Notes: generated from the sequence alone by a model not told the origin. A stretch of DNA of 64,000 bases from Streptomyces sp. NBC_01237 (GCF_035917275.1 NZ_CP108508.1:2232001-2296000), one strand, 5' to 3'. Positions 28,086 through 36,648 are shown, counted from the stretch's first letter. Program-made: numbers and translations.

Positions 28086-28490
28086 CTATTGGCCCTGTTC
28101 GTCGCGGCGGCGCTGCCACCGTTGCTCGATGCGGTTCATCATCGACCGGCGCTGCCGGGGCTGTCGGCGGGTGCCGCTGCCCCCGCTCCCTGCGGCCTCC
28201 TGCTGTTGTTCGCCGGGTTTGGGCGCTTTGCGCCACCCGGTGACCGCGAGCACGGCACAGCCCAGCATGACGAGGAACCCCACCACGCTGACCCAGATCT
28301 GCTGTGCGACCATTCCGGCCATGAGGAGCGCGATACCCACCAGAAAGCCAGCGACCGCCTGGTAGACCCGTCGTCGGGTGTACCTGCGCAGCCCGCTTCC
28401 CTCAAGCGCTGTAGCGAACTTGGGATCTTCGGCGTACAGCGCTCGCTCCATCTGCTCGAGCATTCGCTGCTCGTGCTCCGAGAGCGGCAC
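28086..28490 (-). CDS. DUF3040 small membrane protein
   Basis: A 134-aa actinobacterial protein. The N-terminus PLSEHEQRMLEQMERALYAEDPKFATAL is the DUF3040 signature. Two membrane helices (VYQAVAGFLVGIALLMAGMV and VSVVGFLVMLGCAVLAV) follow, then a basic, Gln/Arg-rich tail. The GTG start has GAGGAGGA upstream. DUF3040 genes sit near the dcw cluster in many actinobacteria (Rv2169c in M. tuberculosis), suggesting a division or envelope role, but no biochemical function is established. It has its own promoter candidate at 28541-28569. Confidence 0.9.
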   Translation of the reverse strand: MPLSEHEQRMLEQMERALYAEDPKFATALEGSGLRRYTRRRVYQAVAGFLVGIALLMAGMVAQQIWVSVVGFLVMLGCAVLAVTGWRKAPKPGEQQQEAAGSGGSGTRRQPRQRRSMMNRIEQRWQRRRDEQGQ

Positions 28491-28792
28491 GGAGTCCTCC
28501 TCGTCGTCGGCCGCGGGGGCGACCGGTATGCGGCCCTTCCAGGATAGGCAGGGATTCGTCCCCGTGAAACCCGCCCTCTAGCGTTTAGCCACTCCGGACC
28601 GCCATGTCGGCTCGGCTGCTGAGGCGTAGATTCCCCGACAGCCGATCCGTCATGCCGGATGGTGTCACCCGATCATACGGGGCCGGAGCGCCGTACGGGG
28701 GTCCTGGGCGGTACTCCGTCTGCGGCTGCGTTGCTGATCAGCCACGCTCCGGTCGCTCCGCGGCCATGCCTCGGCCGCGACCGCGCCACCCC
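28491..28792 (-). promoter_or_regulatory. Spacer upstream of DUF3040 gene, with promoter candidate
   Basis: In this 302-base gap the minus strand carries TTTCAC (28564-28569) and TATCCT (28541-28546) separated by 17 bases, a plausible housekeeping-type promoter for the DUF3040 gene. Nothing else is recognised between it and the end of the methyltransferase gene. Confidence 0.45.
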
Positions 28793-29551
28793 TCAGGCGC
28801 GCTTCTCGCCCAGAACGTGCAGCTGGGTCGCGACCGAGTGGAAGGCCGGCAGCTCGGCCACCGCCGCCTCCAGCTTGAGGAGCGCGTCCATGGCGCCCGG
28901 TTCGGTGTCCACCAGGACGCCCGGCACGAGGTCGGCGAAGACCCGTACGCCGTGGACGGCCCCGACCTCCAGGCCCGCCCCGGAGACCAGGTCGGAGAGC
29001 TGCTCGGCGGTGAACCTGCGGGGCACCGGGTCGCCCTCGCCCCAGCGGCCGGCCGGGTCGCCGAGCGCCTGCCGCGCCTCGGTGAAGTGCCCGGCGAGCG
29101 CCCTGGCCAGGACGGCCCCGCCGAGCCCGGCGGCCAGCAGGCTGAGCGCGCCCGACGGACGGAGCGCGTCGACCGCGTTCCGTACGCCCTCGGCGGGCTC
29201 GTCCACGTACTCCAGGACACCGTGGCAGAGCACCGCGTCGAAGCCGCCGCGCTCCACCACGTCGAACAGCCCGAGGATGTCGCCCTGGACCCCCCGGACC
29301 CGATCGGCGACCCCGGCCTCGGCGGCGCGGCGCTCCAGCGCGAAGAGCGCGTTGGGGCTGGGGTCGACGACCGTGACCCGGTGGCCGAGCCGGGCGACGG
29401 GCACCGCGAAGTTCCCGGTGCCGCCGCCGGTGTCCAGGACGTCCAGGGCGTCCCTGCCGGTCGCCTTGACCTGACGGTCGAGAGCGTCCTTGAGGACCTC
29501 CCAGACCACGGCGGTACGGAGGGAGGCGCGGGGGCGCAGCTGGTCCGACAC
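28793..29551 (-). CDS. SAM-dependent class I methyltransferase
   Basis: A 252-aa Rossmann-fold methyltransferase. Motif I is VLDTGGGTGNFAVPVARLG, motif II VTVVDPSPNALFAL, then GVQGDILGLFDV and DAVLCHGVLEYVDEPAEGVRNAVDALRPSG. The pattern resembles SmtA/CmoM-like enzymes (the tRNA carboxymethoxyuridine methyltransferase family), but substrate assignment from sequence alone is not safe. The GTG start has GAGGAG at 9 nt. It follows the HEPN-protein gene on the same strand with a gap of about 100 bases. Confidence 0.85.
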   Translation of the reverse strand: MSDQLRPRASLRTAVVWEVLKDALDRQVKATGRDALDVLDTGGGTGNFAVPVARLGHRVTVVDPSPNALFALERRAAEAGVADRVRGVQGDILGLFDVVERGGFDAVLCHGVLEYVDEPAEGVRNAVDALRPSGALSLLAAGLGGAVLARALAGHFTEARQALGDPAGRWGEGDPVPRRFTAEQLSDLVSGAGLEVGAVHGVRVFADLVPGVLVDTEPGAMDALLKLEAAVAELPAFHSVATQLHVLGEKRA

Positions 29552-29654
29552 GACAGATGACTCCTCGGCACGGTGCCGCCGCTGACGGCGGTGCGTGAAC
29601 AGTGCAGGTGACTACAGGTGCTCTCCACCCTATTGCCTCGCACCGCCGTCCCGG

Positions 29655-30182
29655 TCACCTCGCGTCGGGCCGCTCCTTCCTGGGCTGCGGGAGCACCGGC
29701 TGGAGCACCAGCAGGCGTTCGACCAGGCGCAGGAACATCGCCGCGTCACGGAGCAGATCATCGGCGTCACGGTTGCTGGCCGCGCCCGGCATGCCGGCCT
29801 CCGCCCGTGCCCGGCGGAGTGCTCCGGAGGCGAACAGCGCGCTCCACTCCGTGAGTTCGGGGGCTATCTCCGGGAGGACTTCCCATGCGCTGCGAATGCG
29901 CTCCCGGCGGCGCTTGTTCGTTTCGGGGCGGCCTCGGGCGGCGAGCACGGCGGCAGCCGTGCGCAGCGCGGCGAGGTGGGCGGTGGCATACCGCTCGTTC
30001 GGCACGTCGAGAACGGCGGCCTCGTCGAGGCCGGCACGGGCCTTGGCGAGCAGATCGAGAGCGGCCGGCGGCGCCGTGGTGCGGCGCAGTACAGGGTGGA
30101 CATCGCTTGCCGGACCGGTCAGTGAGGGGGCAGGGCTGACTGCGCGGCGCCGCGGGGCGGCGGCTGCGGACGAGCTGGCCAT
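29655..30182 (-). CDS. SAV_6107 family HEPN domain protein
   Basis: A 175-aa, mostly helical soluble protein. After about 35 low-complexity residues comes ALDLLAKARAGLDEAAVLDVPNERYATAHLAALRTAAAVLAARGRP, typical of the SAV_6107 HEPN family, and later NRDADDLLRDAAMFLRLVERLLVLQP. HEPN proteins are often RNA-binding or toxin-like, but the classical Rx4-6H catalytic motif is not evident here. The start has a perfect AGGAGG at 6 nt. It is divergent from the ABC/YhgE operon. Function unknown. Confidence 0.8.
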   Translation of the reverse strand: MASSSAAAAPRRRAVSPAPSLTGPASDVHPVLRRTTAPPAALDLLAKARAGLDEAAVLDVPNERYATAHLAALRTAAAVLAARGRPETNKRRRERIRSAWEVLPEIAPELTEWSALFASGALRRARAEAGMPGAASNRDADDLLRDAAMFLRLVERLLVLQPVLPQPRKERPDAR

Positions 30183-30375
30183 GACGAACCTCCTGCTGTC
30201 GTCGTGTGACGGCTCCGTGGCCGTATGTATCTATCGTGACGGTCCCCACTGACAATTCCGTCGAACCCACCTCCGACCTGGGCGTTCTTACCGAAGCCCT
30301 CCCTGGGAAGGGAGTTGCCGGCCCATGGGCACGGGCGTGGGGCGCACCGCGCGCAGCCCGCCGGACCGCGCGCTT

Positions 30376-30405
30376 TTGCGTTCGAGCGCAGGTTCGGGCT
30401 AACTT
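30376..30405 (+). promoter_or_regulatory. Promoter of the ABC-YhgE-TetR operon
   Basis: TTGCGT (30376-30381) and TAACTT (30400-30405) are separated by 18 bases and lie just before the operator at 30411-30424, placing the expected start point inside the operator. Confidence 0.5.
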
Positions 30406-30410
30406 TTTGC

Positions 30411-30424
30411 ACTGACCGGTCAGT
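30411..30424. promoter_or_regulatory. TetR-type operator ACTGACCGGTCAGT
   Basis: A perfect 14-bp palindrome whose sequence class (TGACCGGTCA core) is typical of TetR-family operators. It overlaps the predicted transcription start of the downstream operon, whose last gene encodes a TetR regulator. Repression by that regulator is the simplest reading. Confidence 0.7.
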
Positions 30425-30467
30425 TCAAAGAGAATCGTCCGAACATCAGAGGATCAGGGGAGGGCCT

Positions 30468-31211
30468 GTGGACAGCCCGCACGGCGCAGCTGTCGGCGCC
30501 GAGGACTTCGGACTCAAGGGACCGCGCGGCTGGGCCTTCCGGGGGGTGGACATCACCGCCGCCCCCGGAGCGCTCGTCGCGATCGAGGGACCGTCCGGAT
30601 CGGGCCGCACCTGCCTGCTGCTCGCGCTCACCGGCCGGATGCGCCCTTCCGAGGGCCACGCGGAGACCGGTGGCCTGAGCCTGCCTTCCAAGGCTGCCGC
30701 CGTCCGCAGGATCAGCGCTCTGGGGCCGGTCCCCGGGGTCAGCGAGCTCGACCCCGCCTTCACCGTCGCCGAACACCTGCGGGAGCGGGCCCTGCTCCAG
30801 CGGCGCTACGGCGGTTCCCTGCGCGCCCTGCTCCGCCCGCGCGCCGAGCGCGCCGCCGCGGCACGGGCCCGGATCGACGAGGCGCTGGACGCCGCCGGAC
30901 TCGACCCCGCCGCCCTGCCCAAGGCCGAGCGGACCTCCGTACGGGATCTGGAGCGGCTCGAATCACTGCGGCTGTCCATCGCCCTGGCACTGATCGGCCG
31001 ACCCCGGCTGCTCGCCGTCGACGACACCGATCTCAAGCTGTCCGACGCCGAACGCGCCGAGGCATGGGACCTGCTGCGTTCGATCGCCGCCGGCGGGACG
31101 ACGGTGCTCGCCGTGTGCAGCGAGGCCCCCGAGGACGCGCTCGTCGTGCGTACCGGCACCACCACCGAGGAGAGGACGGCCGATGCGTTCGCCGAAACTG
31201 GCCGCGCTTGA
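30468..31211 (+). CDS. ABC transporter ATP-binding-like protein, degenerate
   Basis: A 247-aa ABC nucleotide-binding-domain protein paired with the YhgE/Pip gene. The P-loop reads GPSGSGRT, with Arg47 in place of the catalytic Lys. The LSGGQ signature position reads SVRDLERLES, and Walker B is LLAVDD with Asp186 where the catalytic Glu is expected. So all three hallmark sites are altered, and ATP hydrolysis is doubtful. The GTG at 30468 has GGGGAGGG upstream. Its 3' end overlaps the next gene by 29 bases, indicating coupled translation. It probably forms a complex with the YhgE protein. Confidence 0.82.
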   Translation: MDSPHGAAVGAEDFGLKGPRGWAFRGVDITAAPGALVAIEGPSGSGRTCLLLALTGRMRPSEGHAETGGLSLPSKAAAVRRISALGPVPGVSELDPAFTVAEHLRERALLQRRYGGSLRALLRPRAERAAAARARIDEALDAAGLDPAALPKAERTSVRDLERLESLRLSIALALIGRPRLLAVDDTDLKLSDAERAEAWDLLRSIAAGGTTVLAVCSEAPEDALVVRTGTTTEERTADAFAETGRA

Positions 31212-33273
31212 ACTCAAGCGGTTCGGCAGGGGGAAGCTGCCGGCGGCCGCGCTGGTGGCCCTTCTGCTGCTGCCTCTGCTGTACGGAGCCCTGTACCTCT
31301 GCTCGTTCTGGGATCCGTACGGGCGCCTCGACAAGCTGCCCGTCGCCCTGGTCAACAACGACAAGGGGGCGAGTGCCGGGGGCAAGCGCATCGCGGCGGG
31401 TGACGAGATCACCGGCAAGCTGCGGGACTCCGAGATCTTCCAGTGGCACGAGGTCAGCTCCGCCGAGGCCCACAAGGGCGTCGAGGACGGGACGTACTAC
31501 CTCTCGCTGACCATGCCGTCCGACTTCAGCAGCAGGATCGCGTCCAGCGGCGGGGACTCCCCCGAGACGGGCGCCCTTCAGGTTCGGACGAACGACGCCA
31601 ACAACTACATCGTCGGGCAGATCTCCCGCTCGGTGTTCTCCGAGGTGCGCACCGCCGCCTCCACGAACGCCTCGCGGGGCTTCCTGGACCGGATCTTCAT
31701 CAACTTCTCCGACCTCCACGGTCAGACCGAGAAGGCCGCCAAGGGCGCCGACGACCTCAAGGGCGGTATCTCCAAGGCCAAGAAGGGCTCCAAGGACCTC
31801 GCGGACGGCCTCAAGGACTCCAAGGCGGGCAGCAAGCGGCTGTCCGACGGGATCGTCACGCTCAACCAGGGCGCGAGCGACCTCGAAGCGGGCTCCCGGC
31901 AGGTCGCCGACGGCACCCAGGCACTCGCCGACAAGGTCAACGGCATCGCCGGCGACGTCCGCCCGTTCCTGAAGGACAACGGAAAGGCGATCGGCGACAC
32001 GGCCCGGCTGGTCGCCGACTCCTCGCAGACCGTACGGGACAACCTCGACCTGCTCGTGGAGGCCGCCCCCACCGCGGCCGGCGCCGCCCACACGGCCTCC
32101 GACGACCTCGCCGAGGTCTACCGCGCCCGGTGCGAGGAACAGCCGCTCCCCGACGACCCCACGGTCTGCCCGCCGCTGAAGCGGGCCAGGACCGCGGCGG
32201 CCGATGTGGCGAAGGTCGCCGACGACGTGAACGCACTGGTCACCCATCAGAACGGGGACCTCAAGAAGCTGCGCGGACAGCTGGCCACCCTTCAGGAGCA
32301 GGCCGACGCGCTCGCGAAGCGCTCACCGACCCTGGACACGGACCTGGAGTCCGCCGTCACGAAGATCAACGCGCTCAACACCGGTGCCCACAAGGTCGCC
32401 AAGGGCGCCGACGCGCTGCACACCGGACTGGGCACGGCCAAGACCGGATCCGCCGATCTGGACACCGGCGTCGGCAAGCTCAAGACGGGTGCGGACAACC
32501 TGGACGGCGGGCTGTTCCGCCTCGGCGACGGATCGGCGACGCTGGCCCAGGGGCTGAACGACGGCGTCGGCAAGATCCCGGACTACGACAAGAAGGACCG
32601 CGACGCGCGTACGGGGGTCATGGCCGACCCCGTGCAGCTGGCCTCCAAGTCGCTGCACGCGGCCCCGAACTACGGCACCGGGTTCGCCCCGTACTTCATC
32701 CCGCTCTCCCTCTGGGTCGGCGCGATGGTGGCGTACATGCTGATCCAGCCGCTCAACCGACGGGCGCTCGCCGCCGGAGCCTCCGCCTGGCGGATCGCCT
32801 TCGCCGGCTGGCTTCCGGTCGCCGCGATCGGCGTGCTCCAGGTCGCCGCGCTGATGTCCGTCCTGCACTGGGGCCTCGGCCTCCAGATGGCCCACGCGGC
32901 CGGGACGATCGGCTTCCTGGCCCTGGTGACCTGCTGCTTCGCCGCGATCGTGCAGTGGCTGAACGCCCGCTTCGGCGCGGCGGGGCGGATCCTCGTCCTG
33001 GCGGTGCTGATGCTCCAGCTCACCTCGGCGGGCGGGACGTACCCCGTCGAGACCAGCCCCGGTTTCTTCGGCGCGATCCACCCGTACCTGCCGATGAGCT
33101 ACGTCGTCGACGCACTGCGCAGGCTGATCACCGGCGGCGGGCTCGGCCCGGTGTGGCAGGGCTGCGCGGTCCTGCTGGCCTTCACCGCGGGCGCGCTGGC
33201 CCTGACCGCCCTCTCCGCGCGCCGCAAGCAGGTGTGGACCCTGGACCGGCTGCATCCGGAGCTGAGCCTGTGA
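31183..33273 (+). CDS. YhgE/Pip family membrane protein
   Basis: A 696-aa membrane protein. The first helix (LPAAALVALLLLPLLYGALYL) is followed by the family motif FWDPYGRLDKLPVALVNNDKG, a large extracytoplasmic domain with many Gly-Ala-x-x-Leu heptad-like repeats (KGADDLKGGISKAKKGSKDL and similar), and a C-terminal block of about five helices from residue ~510. The family is related to ABC-2-type permeases and phage infection protein (Pip), and to type VII-like EsaA proteins. It probably exports or moves an envelope substrate. The stop overlaps a possible GTG of the tetR gene. Confidence 0.9.
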   Translation: MRSPKLAALELKRFGRGKLPAAALVALLLLPLLYGALYLCSFWDPYGRLDKLPVALVNNDKGASAGGKRIAAGDEITGKLRDSEIFQWHEVSSAEAHKGVEDGTYYLSLTMPSDFSSRIASSGGDSPETGALQVRTNDANNYIVGQISRSVFSEVRTAASTNASRGFLDRIFINFSDLHGQTEKAAKGADDLKGGISKAKKGSKDLADGLKDSKAGSKRLSDGIVTLNQGASDLEAGSRQVADGTQALADKVNGIAGDVRPFLKDNGKAIGDTARLVADSSQTVRDNLDLLVEAAPTAAGAAHTASDDLAEVYRARCEEQPLPDDPTVCPPLKRARTAAADVAKVADDVNALVTHQNGDLKKLRGQLATLQEQADALAKRSPTLDTDLESAVTKINALNTGAHKVAKGADALHTGLGTAKTGSADLDTGVGKLKTGADNLDGGLFRLGDGSATLAQGLNDGVGKIPDYDKKDRDARTGVMADPVQLASKSLHAAPNYGTGFAPYFIPLSLWVGAMVAYMLIQPLNRRALAAGASAWRIAFAGWLPVAAIGVLQVAALMSVLHWGLGLQMAHAAGTIGFLALVTCCFAAIVQWLNARFGAAGRILVLAVLMLQLTSAGGTYPVETSPGFFGAIHPYLPMSYVVDALRRLITGGGLGPVWQGCAVLLAFTAGALALTALSARRKQVWTLDRLHPELSL

Positions 33274-33302
33274 GCGCGCCGGGACCTGTGAGAATCGACC
33301 GT

Positions 33303-33914
33303 ATGGAAAGCAGTAGCACCACGCGCCGCCAGGCCACCCGGCAGAAGCTCTACGAGGCGGCGGTGACCCTCATCGCGGAGAAGGGCTTCTCCGCGACCAC
33401 CGTGGACGAGATCGCCGAGCGCGCCGGGGTCGCCAAGGGCACGGTCTACTACAACTTCAAGAGCAAGACCGAACTCTTCGAGGAGCTGCTGCGCCACGGC
33501 GTCGGGCTGCTCACGGCCTCGCTGCGGTCCGCCGCCGAGGAGACCGAGGAACGCGGCGGCAGCAAGGTGGAGGCGCTGGACGCGATGATCAGGGCCGGTC
33601 TGGCCTTCATCGACCGCTACCCGGCCTTCACCCAGCTGTACGTCGCCGAGCTCTGGCGCACCAACCGTGCCTGGCAGGCCACTTTGCTGGTGGTGCGGCA
33701 GGAGGCGGTGGCCGTGGTCGAGGACGTGCTGCGGGGCGCCGTGAAGAACGGTGAACTGAGCGAGGAGATCGACATTCCGCTGACGGCCGCCGCGCTCGTC
33801 GGGATGGTGCTGGTGGCGGCTCTCGACTGGCAGGCGTTCCAGCCGGAGCGGTCGATCGACGAGGTGCACTCGGCGCTGTCCCTGCTGCTGCACGGGCGGG
33901 TCAGCGGGCGCTGA
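33303..33914 (+). CDS. TetR/AcrR family regulator
   Basis: A 203-aa repressor. The N-terminal helix-turn-helix is RQKLYEAAVTLIAEKGFSATTVDEIAERAGVAKGTVYYNFKSKTELFEELL. The C-terminal half is a ligand-binding and dimerisation domain. It is the last gene of the ABC-YhgE operon and is the likely binder of the palindrome at 30411-30424. The start is ambiguous: ATG 33303 fits homologues, but GTG 33270 (GTGA overlap with the YhgE stop, GGAG at 8 nt) would add 11 residues. Confidence 0.92.
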   Translation: MESSSTTRRQATRQKLYEAAVTLIAEKGFSATTVDEIAERAGVAKGTVYYNFKSKTELFEELLRHGVGLLTASLRSAAEETEERGGSKVEALDAMIRAGLAFIDRYPAFTQLYVAELWRTNRAWQATLLVVRQEAVAVVEDVLRGAVKNGELSEEIDIPLTAAALVGMVLVAALDWQAFQPERSIDEVHSALSLLLHGRVSGR

Positions 33915-34010
33915 GCGGGCCGTACGCCTCCCGCGGCCATGTGGCAGGCGCTGACCGGGACCGTACGCATCCGACGGCCATATGACGGGCGCTGAGCGGA
34001 GCCGTGCGTT
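33907..34010 (+). repeat. Two and a half tandem copies of a ~41-bp repeat
   Basis: Units start GGCGCTGA-G/C-CGG at 33907, 33947 and 33988. Each continues CCGTACGC-TCC-CGGCCAT with a few differences; the third is cut short. The first unit overlaps the tetR stop codon. It is a local duplication with no obvious function. Confidence 0.7.
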
Positions 34011-34035
34011 CCCGGCAGCCCCGGCGCACACGAAG

Positions 34036-34087
34036 ACGCCGGTCCGGCGGAGTTCGATCGTCTCGAACTCCGCCGGACCGGCGTTTT
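34036..34087 (+). terminator. tetR terminator: 22-bp perfect stem plus TTTT
   Basis: Arms 34036-34057 and 34063-34084 are perfectly complementary around TCGTC and are followed directly by TTTTCC. It is a strong intrinsic terminator about 120 bases after tetR. The remainder of the 33915-34364 spacer shows only the 41-bp repeats and the -10 box at 34352. Confidence 0.85.
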
Positions 34088-34351
34088 CCGTGCTGCCGGA
34101 GAACCTTTTCCCCGTGACCCCGATCTCCCCCGTGGTCCCCCGGGCTCTCCGTCGCGCACCCCCGCTCCGTCAGGGGTGCCGCGCCGTTCCGCCGCCCCGT
34201 GTCGGCGGTCCTGGCGCCGCGCCCCTTCCGTGGCCACCACTCTGCCGTCCGCGCAGGTGGGGGCCTATCCGCGCAGCTACTCATCTCGCTCACTAGGTAC
34301 GGATACTCAGAGCTGCGCACCCGGGCCCACCCCGGCCGGGCCGGCTCTGGC

Positions 34352-34357
34352 TACGAT
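34352..34357 (+). promoter_or_regulatory. -10 box for probable leaderless DUF4126 mRNA
   Basis: TACGAT ends 7 nt before the GTG at 34365, with no ribosome-binding site between. No clear -35 is seen. Confidence 0.35.
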
Positions 34358-34364
34358 CGCGTCC

Positions 34365-34982
34365 GTGTCCGTACTCCCCCTGGTGTTCACGAGTGGCTGG
34401 GCGAGCGGGATCAACGCCTACGCGGTGGTCCTGCTCCTCGGCATCTTCGGCGCGACCGGCGTGAGCGACGAGGTGCCGGCGTCGTTGCAGCGCACCGATG
34501 TCCTCGTCGTCGCCGCCGTCCTGTTCCTGTGCGAGGCGGTGGCCGACAAGATCCCGTACGTCGACTCGGTCTGGGACACGGCGCACACCGTGATCCGGCC
34601 GCTCTCCGGAGCGGTCGTGGCGGCGCTGCTGGCCGGTGAGAGCGGATCACTTCCGGAGCTCGCGGCCGGGGCGGTCGGCGGTTCCACGGCGCTGCTGAGC
34701 CACCTGGTGAAGGCGGGCACCAGGATGGCGGTCAACACCTCCCCCGAACCGTTCAGCAACATCGGGGTGAGCACGGCCGAGGACCTCGGTGTCGCCGCGA
34801 TCATCACGTTCGCCATATTCCATCCGCTGGCGGCCGCCGTCATCGCCGCTGTCCTGCTGCTGCTCGGACTGCTGATACTGGTCTTCCTGGCCGCGCGGAT
34901 CCGCCGGTTCCTGCGCCGCAGGGCCCAGCGCCGCGAGGAGAAACGCCTTGCCGGGGCGGGTGGGCACCAGCCTCCTGGATGA
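34365..34982 (+). CDS. DUF4126 family membrane protein
   Basis: A 205-aa integral membrane protein with about five helices. The N-terminal VLPLVFTSGWASGINAYAVVLLLGIFG is the family signature. Later come ADKIPYVDSVWDTAHTVIRPLSGAVVAALLAG and GAVGGSTALLSHLVKAGTRMAVNTSPEPFSNIGVSTAEDLGV. The end is a basic cytoplasmic tail (RRFLRRRAQRREEKR). I chose the GTG at 34365; the upstream open frame lacks family similarity. Function unknown. It is followed within 31 bases by the CrtI-like gene. Confidence 0.85.
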   Translation: MSVLPLVFTSGWASGINAYAVVLLLGIFGATGVSDEVPASLQRTDVLVVAAVLFLCEAVADKIPYVDSVWDTAHTVIRPLSGAVVAALLAGESGSLPELAAGAVGGSTALLSHLVKAGTRMAVNTSPEPFSNIGVSTAEDLGVAAIITFAIFHPLAAAVIAAVLLLLGLLILVFLAARIRRFLRRRAQRREEKRLAGAGGHQPPG

Positions 34983-35013
34983 GTTGTCGGTGGCGGTCGA
35001 TAAGGTCACCGGC

Positions 35014-36525
35014 ATGGCACGAATTGCGGTGATCGGCGCCGGGACGGGCGCGATGGCGGCGGCCGCCCGGCTCGCCGTGGCAGGCCACCGGGTGACGGTG
35101 TACGAGCGCTCGGCGACGTACGGCGGCTCGGTCGGCCGGTATGCCCATGAGGGCTTCGCCTTCGACACCGGGCCGACGCTGCTTCATCTCCCCGCGGTCC
35201 AGCGCGACTTGTTCGTGAAGACCGGCAAGGAGTCCCTGGAGCAGAGCGTCACGCTGTCCCAGGTCGATCCGGCGAGCCGCCATCTCTTCGCGGACGGCAC
35301 CGCGGTGTCCCTGCCCAACGCCTCGCGCTCCAAGGTGGCCGCAGCCCTGGACGGAGCGCTCGGACCCGGCTCGGGAGCCCGTTGGAGCGGCTTCCTGGAC
35401 CGGGCCCGCGATGCCTGGGACCGGTCGCGGCGGCCGTTGCTGGAGGAGCCGCTGGGCCCCGACCGGCAGGCGCTCGCCCGCGACCCCTACCCCTCGGTCC
35501 GGCAGCGCCGGCTGCTGCGCGGTGCCCGGCAGGCGGGCACCGTGACGGAGGTCGGCGCCTGGGAGCTGGCGGATCCCCGGCTGGCCGCCCTGCTCGACGG
35601 GTACGCCCTGTCGTACGGCCTCGATCCGCGCCACGCCCCGGCGGCGGCCGCCCTGTTGCCGTACATGGAGGAGACCTTCGGCAGCTGGTACATCACCGGA
35701 GGGATGCGGGAGCTGGCCCGCGCGGTGTACGAGCGGTGCCTGGCACGCCGGGTGGAGTTCGTCTTCGGCGCCGAGGTGGTCCGGGTGGTCGAGAAGGACG
35801 GCCGTGCGGCGGGCGTGGAGCTGGCGGGCGGCGAGGTGGCGGAGGCCGACCGGGTGGTGCTCGGCGCCCAGCCGCGCCCCGGTCTGGTGCCGGGTCAGGA
35901 GCCGTGGGGGGACGTGGCGGTGCGGTCACGTCCCGGGGGCGGTGACGTGCCGGGCCGGTTCGTGGTTCTGCTGTCGCTGCGCGGCGCCCGGGAGGCCGGT
36001 GCCGTGCACCGGACCGTGGTGCACGCGGCGGACGGGGCGGCGGAGCTCGACGCGGTGTTCCGGGGCCGGGTCGCCGAACGGCCCACGGTCACGGTGCTGC
36101 GTCCCGACGATCCCTCGACGCGCCCGGACGAGGCGCACGAGGCCGTGACGCTGATGGCGACGGTGGCTCCGCAGGGCCCGGTCGACTGGACGGACGCGGC
36201 GCTGCGCGAGCGGTATGCCGACACACTGATCTCGTCGGCCGCGGAGGCCGTTCCCGGTCTGCGGGAGCGGATCCTGCACCGGGAGGTGCGTACGCCCGTC
36301 GAGACCGCCGCCGAGACGGGAGCCGAGGGGGGTTCGGTGCCCGCGCCCGCGCTGGCCGGGGCCGGGGGCGCGTATCTGCATCCGGCGAACCGCACCCGGC
36401 TGCCGGGACTGTATCTGGCGGGCGGCTGGTCGCATCCGGGCGGCGGACTGGCGCACGCCGGGATGTCGGGGACGCTCGTCGCCGGACTCATCGTGGAGGG
36501 CGACGACTTCCGCGGCTCCCGCTGA
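35014..36525 (+). CDS. CrtI-like FAD-dependent oxidoreductase (phytoene desaturase family)
   Basis: A 503-aa flavoprotein. The FAD-binding dinucleotide fold is IAVIGAGTGAMAAAARLAVAGHRVTVYERSATYGGSVGRY. GFAFDTGPTLLHLPAV and GSWYITGGMRELARAVYERCL are the amine-oxidase/CrtI-type substrate and second FAD segments. The C-terminal ADP loop is LPGLYLAGGWSHPGGGLAHAGMSGTLVAG. No carotenoid genes lie nearby, so the substrate need not be phytoene. The ATG at 35014 follows AAGG. Probably co-transcribed with the DUF4126 gene. Confidence 0.85.
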   Translation: MARIAVIGAGTGAMAAAARLAVAGHRVTVYERSATYGGSVGRYAHEGFAFDTGPTLLHLPAVQRDLFVKTGKESLEQSVTLSQVDPASRHLFADGTAVSLPNASRSKVAAALDGALGPGSGARWSGFLDRARDAWDRSRRPLLEEPLGPDRQALARDPYPSVRQRRLLRGARQAGTVTEVGAWELADPRLAALLDGYALSYGLDPRHAPAAAALLPYMEETFGSWYITGGMRELARAVYERCLARRVEFVFGAEVVRVVEKDGRAAGVELAGGEVAEADRVVLGAQPRPGLVPGQEPWGDVAVRSRPGGGDVPGRFVVLLSLRGAREAGAVHRTVVHAADGAAELDAVFRGRVAERPTVTVLRPDDPSTRPDEAHEAVTLMATVAPQGPVDWTDAALRERYADTLISSAAEAVPGLRERILHREVRTPVETAAETGAEGGSVPAPALAGAGGAYLHPANRTRLPGLYLAGGWSHPGGGLAHAGMSGTLVAGLIVEGDDFRGSR

Positions 36526-36540
36526 GCGGTGAGCGGCTCA

Positions 36541-36590
36541 AGAGCTGAAGAGCTGAAGGACTGAGCAGCTGAAGGGCTGAAGGGCTGAAC
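36541..36590 (+). repeat. Short tandem repeat of AGCTGAAG
   Basis: About six imperfect 8-10-base units of the type AGAGCTGAAG / GGGCTGAAG follow the oxidoreductase stop. It is a simple-sequence tract just ahead of a terminator hairpin. Confidence 0.6.
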
Positions 36591-36598
36591 GAAAGGAT

Positions 36599-36633
36599 CG
36601 GCGGCCGGAGGCGTCTGCGCGCCCCGGCCGCCG
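36599..36633. terminator. Hairpin between convergent genes
   Basis: CGGCGGCCGG (36599-36608) and CCGGCCGCCG (36624-36633) form a perfect 10-bp stem with a 15-nt loop, 16 bases before the stop of the minus-strand gene at 36649. Confidence 0.6.
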
Positions 36634-36648
36634 TACGGACAGCCGTGC

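Noticed and set aside
31443..33302. Long frame overlapping the YhgE gene in another phase and running into tetR
   Set aside because: Only its last part, the tetR gene, is coding; the rest is a shadow of the YhgE gene.
36541..36590. CRISPR-like or regulatory array from the AGCTGAAG repeats
   Set aside because: Units are 8-10 bases with no spacers; it is simple sequence.
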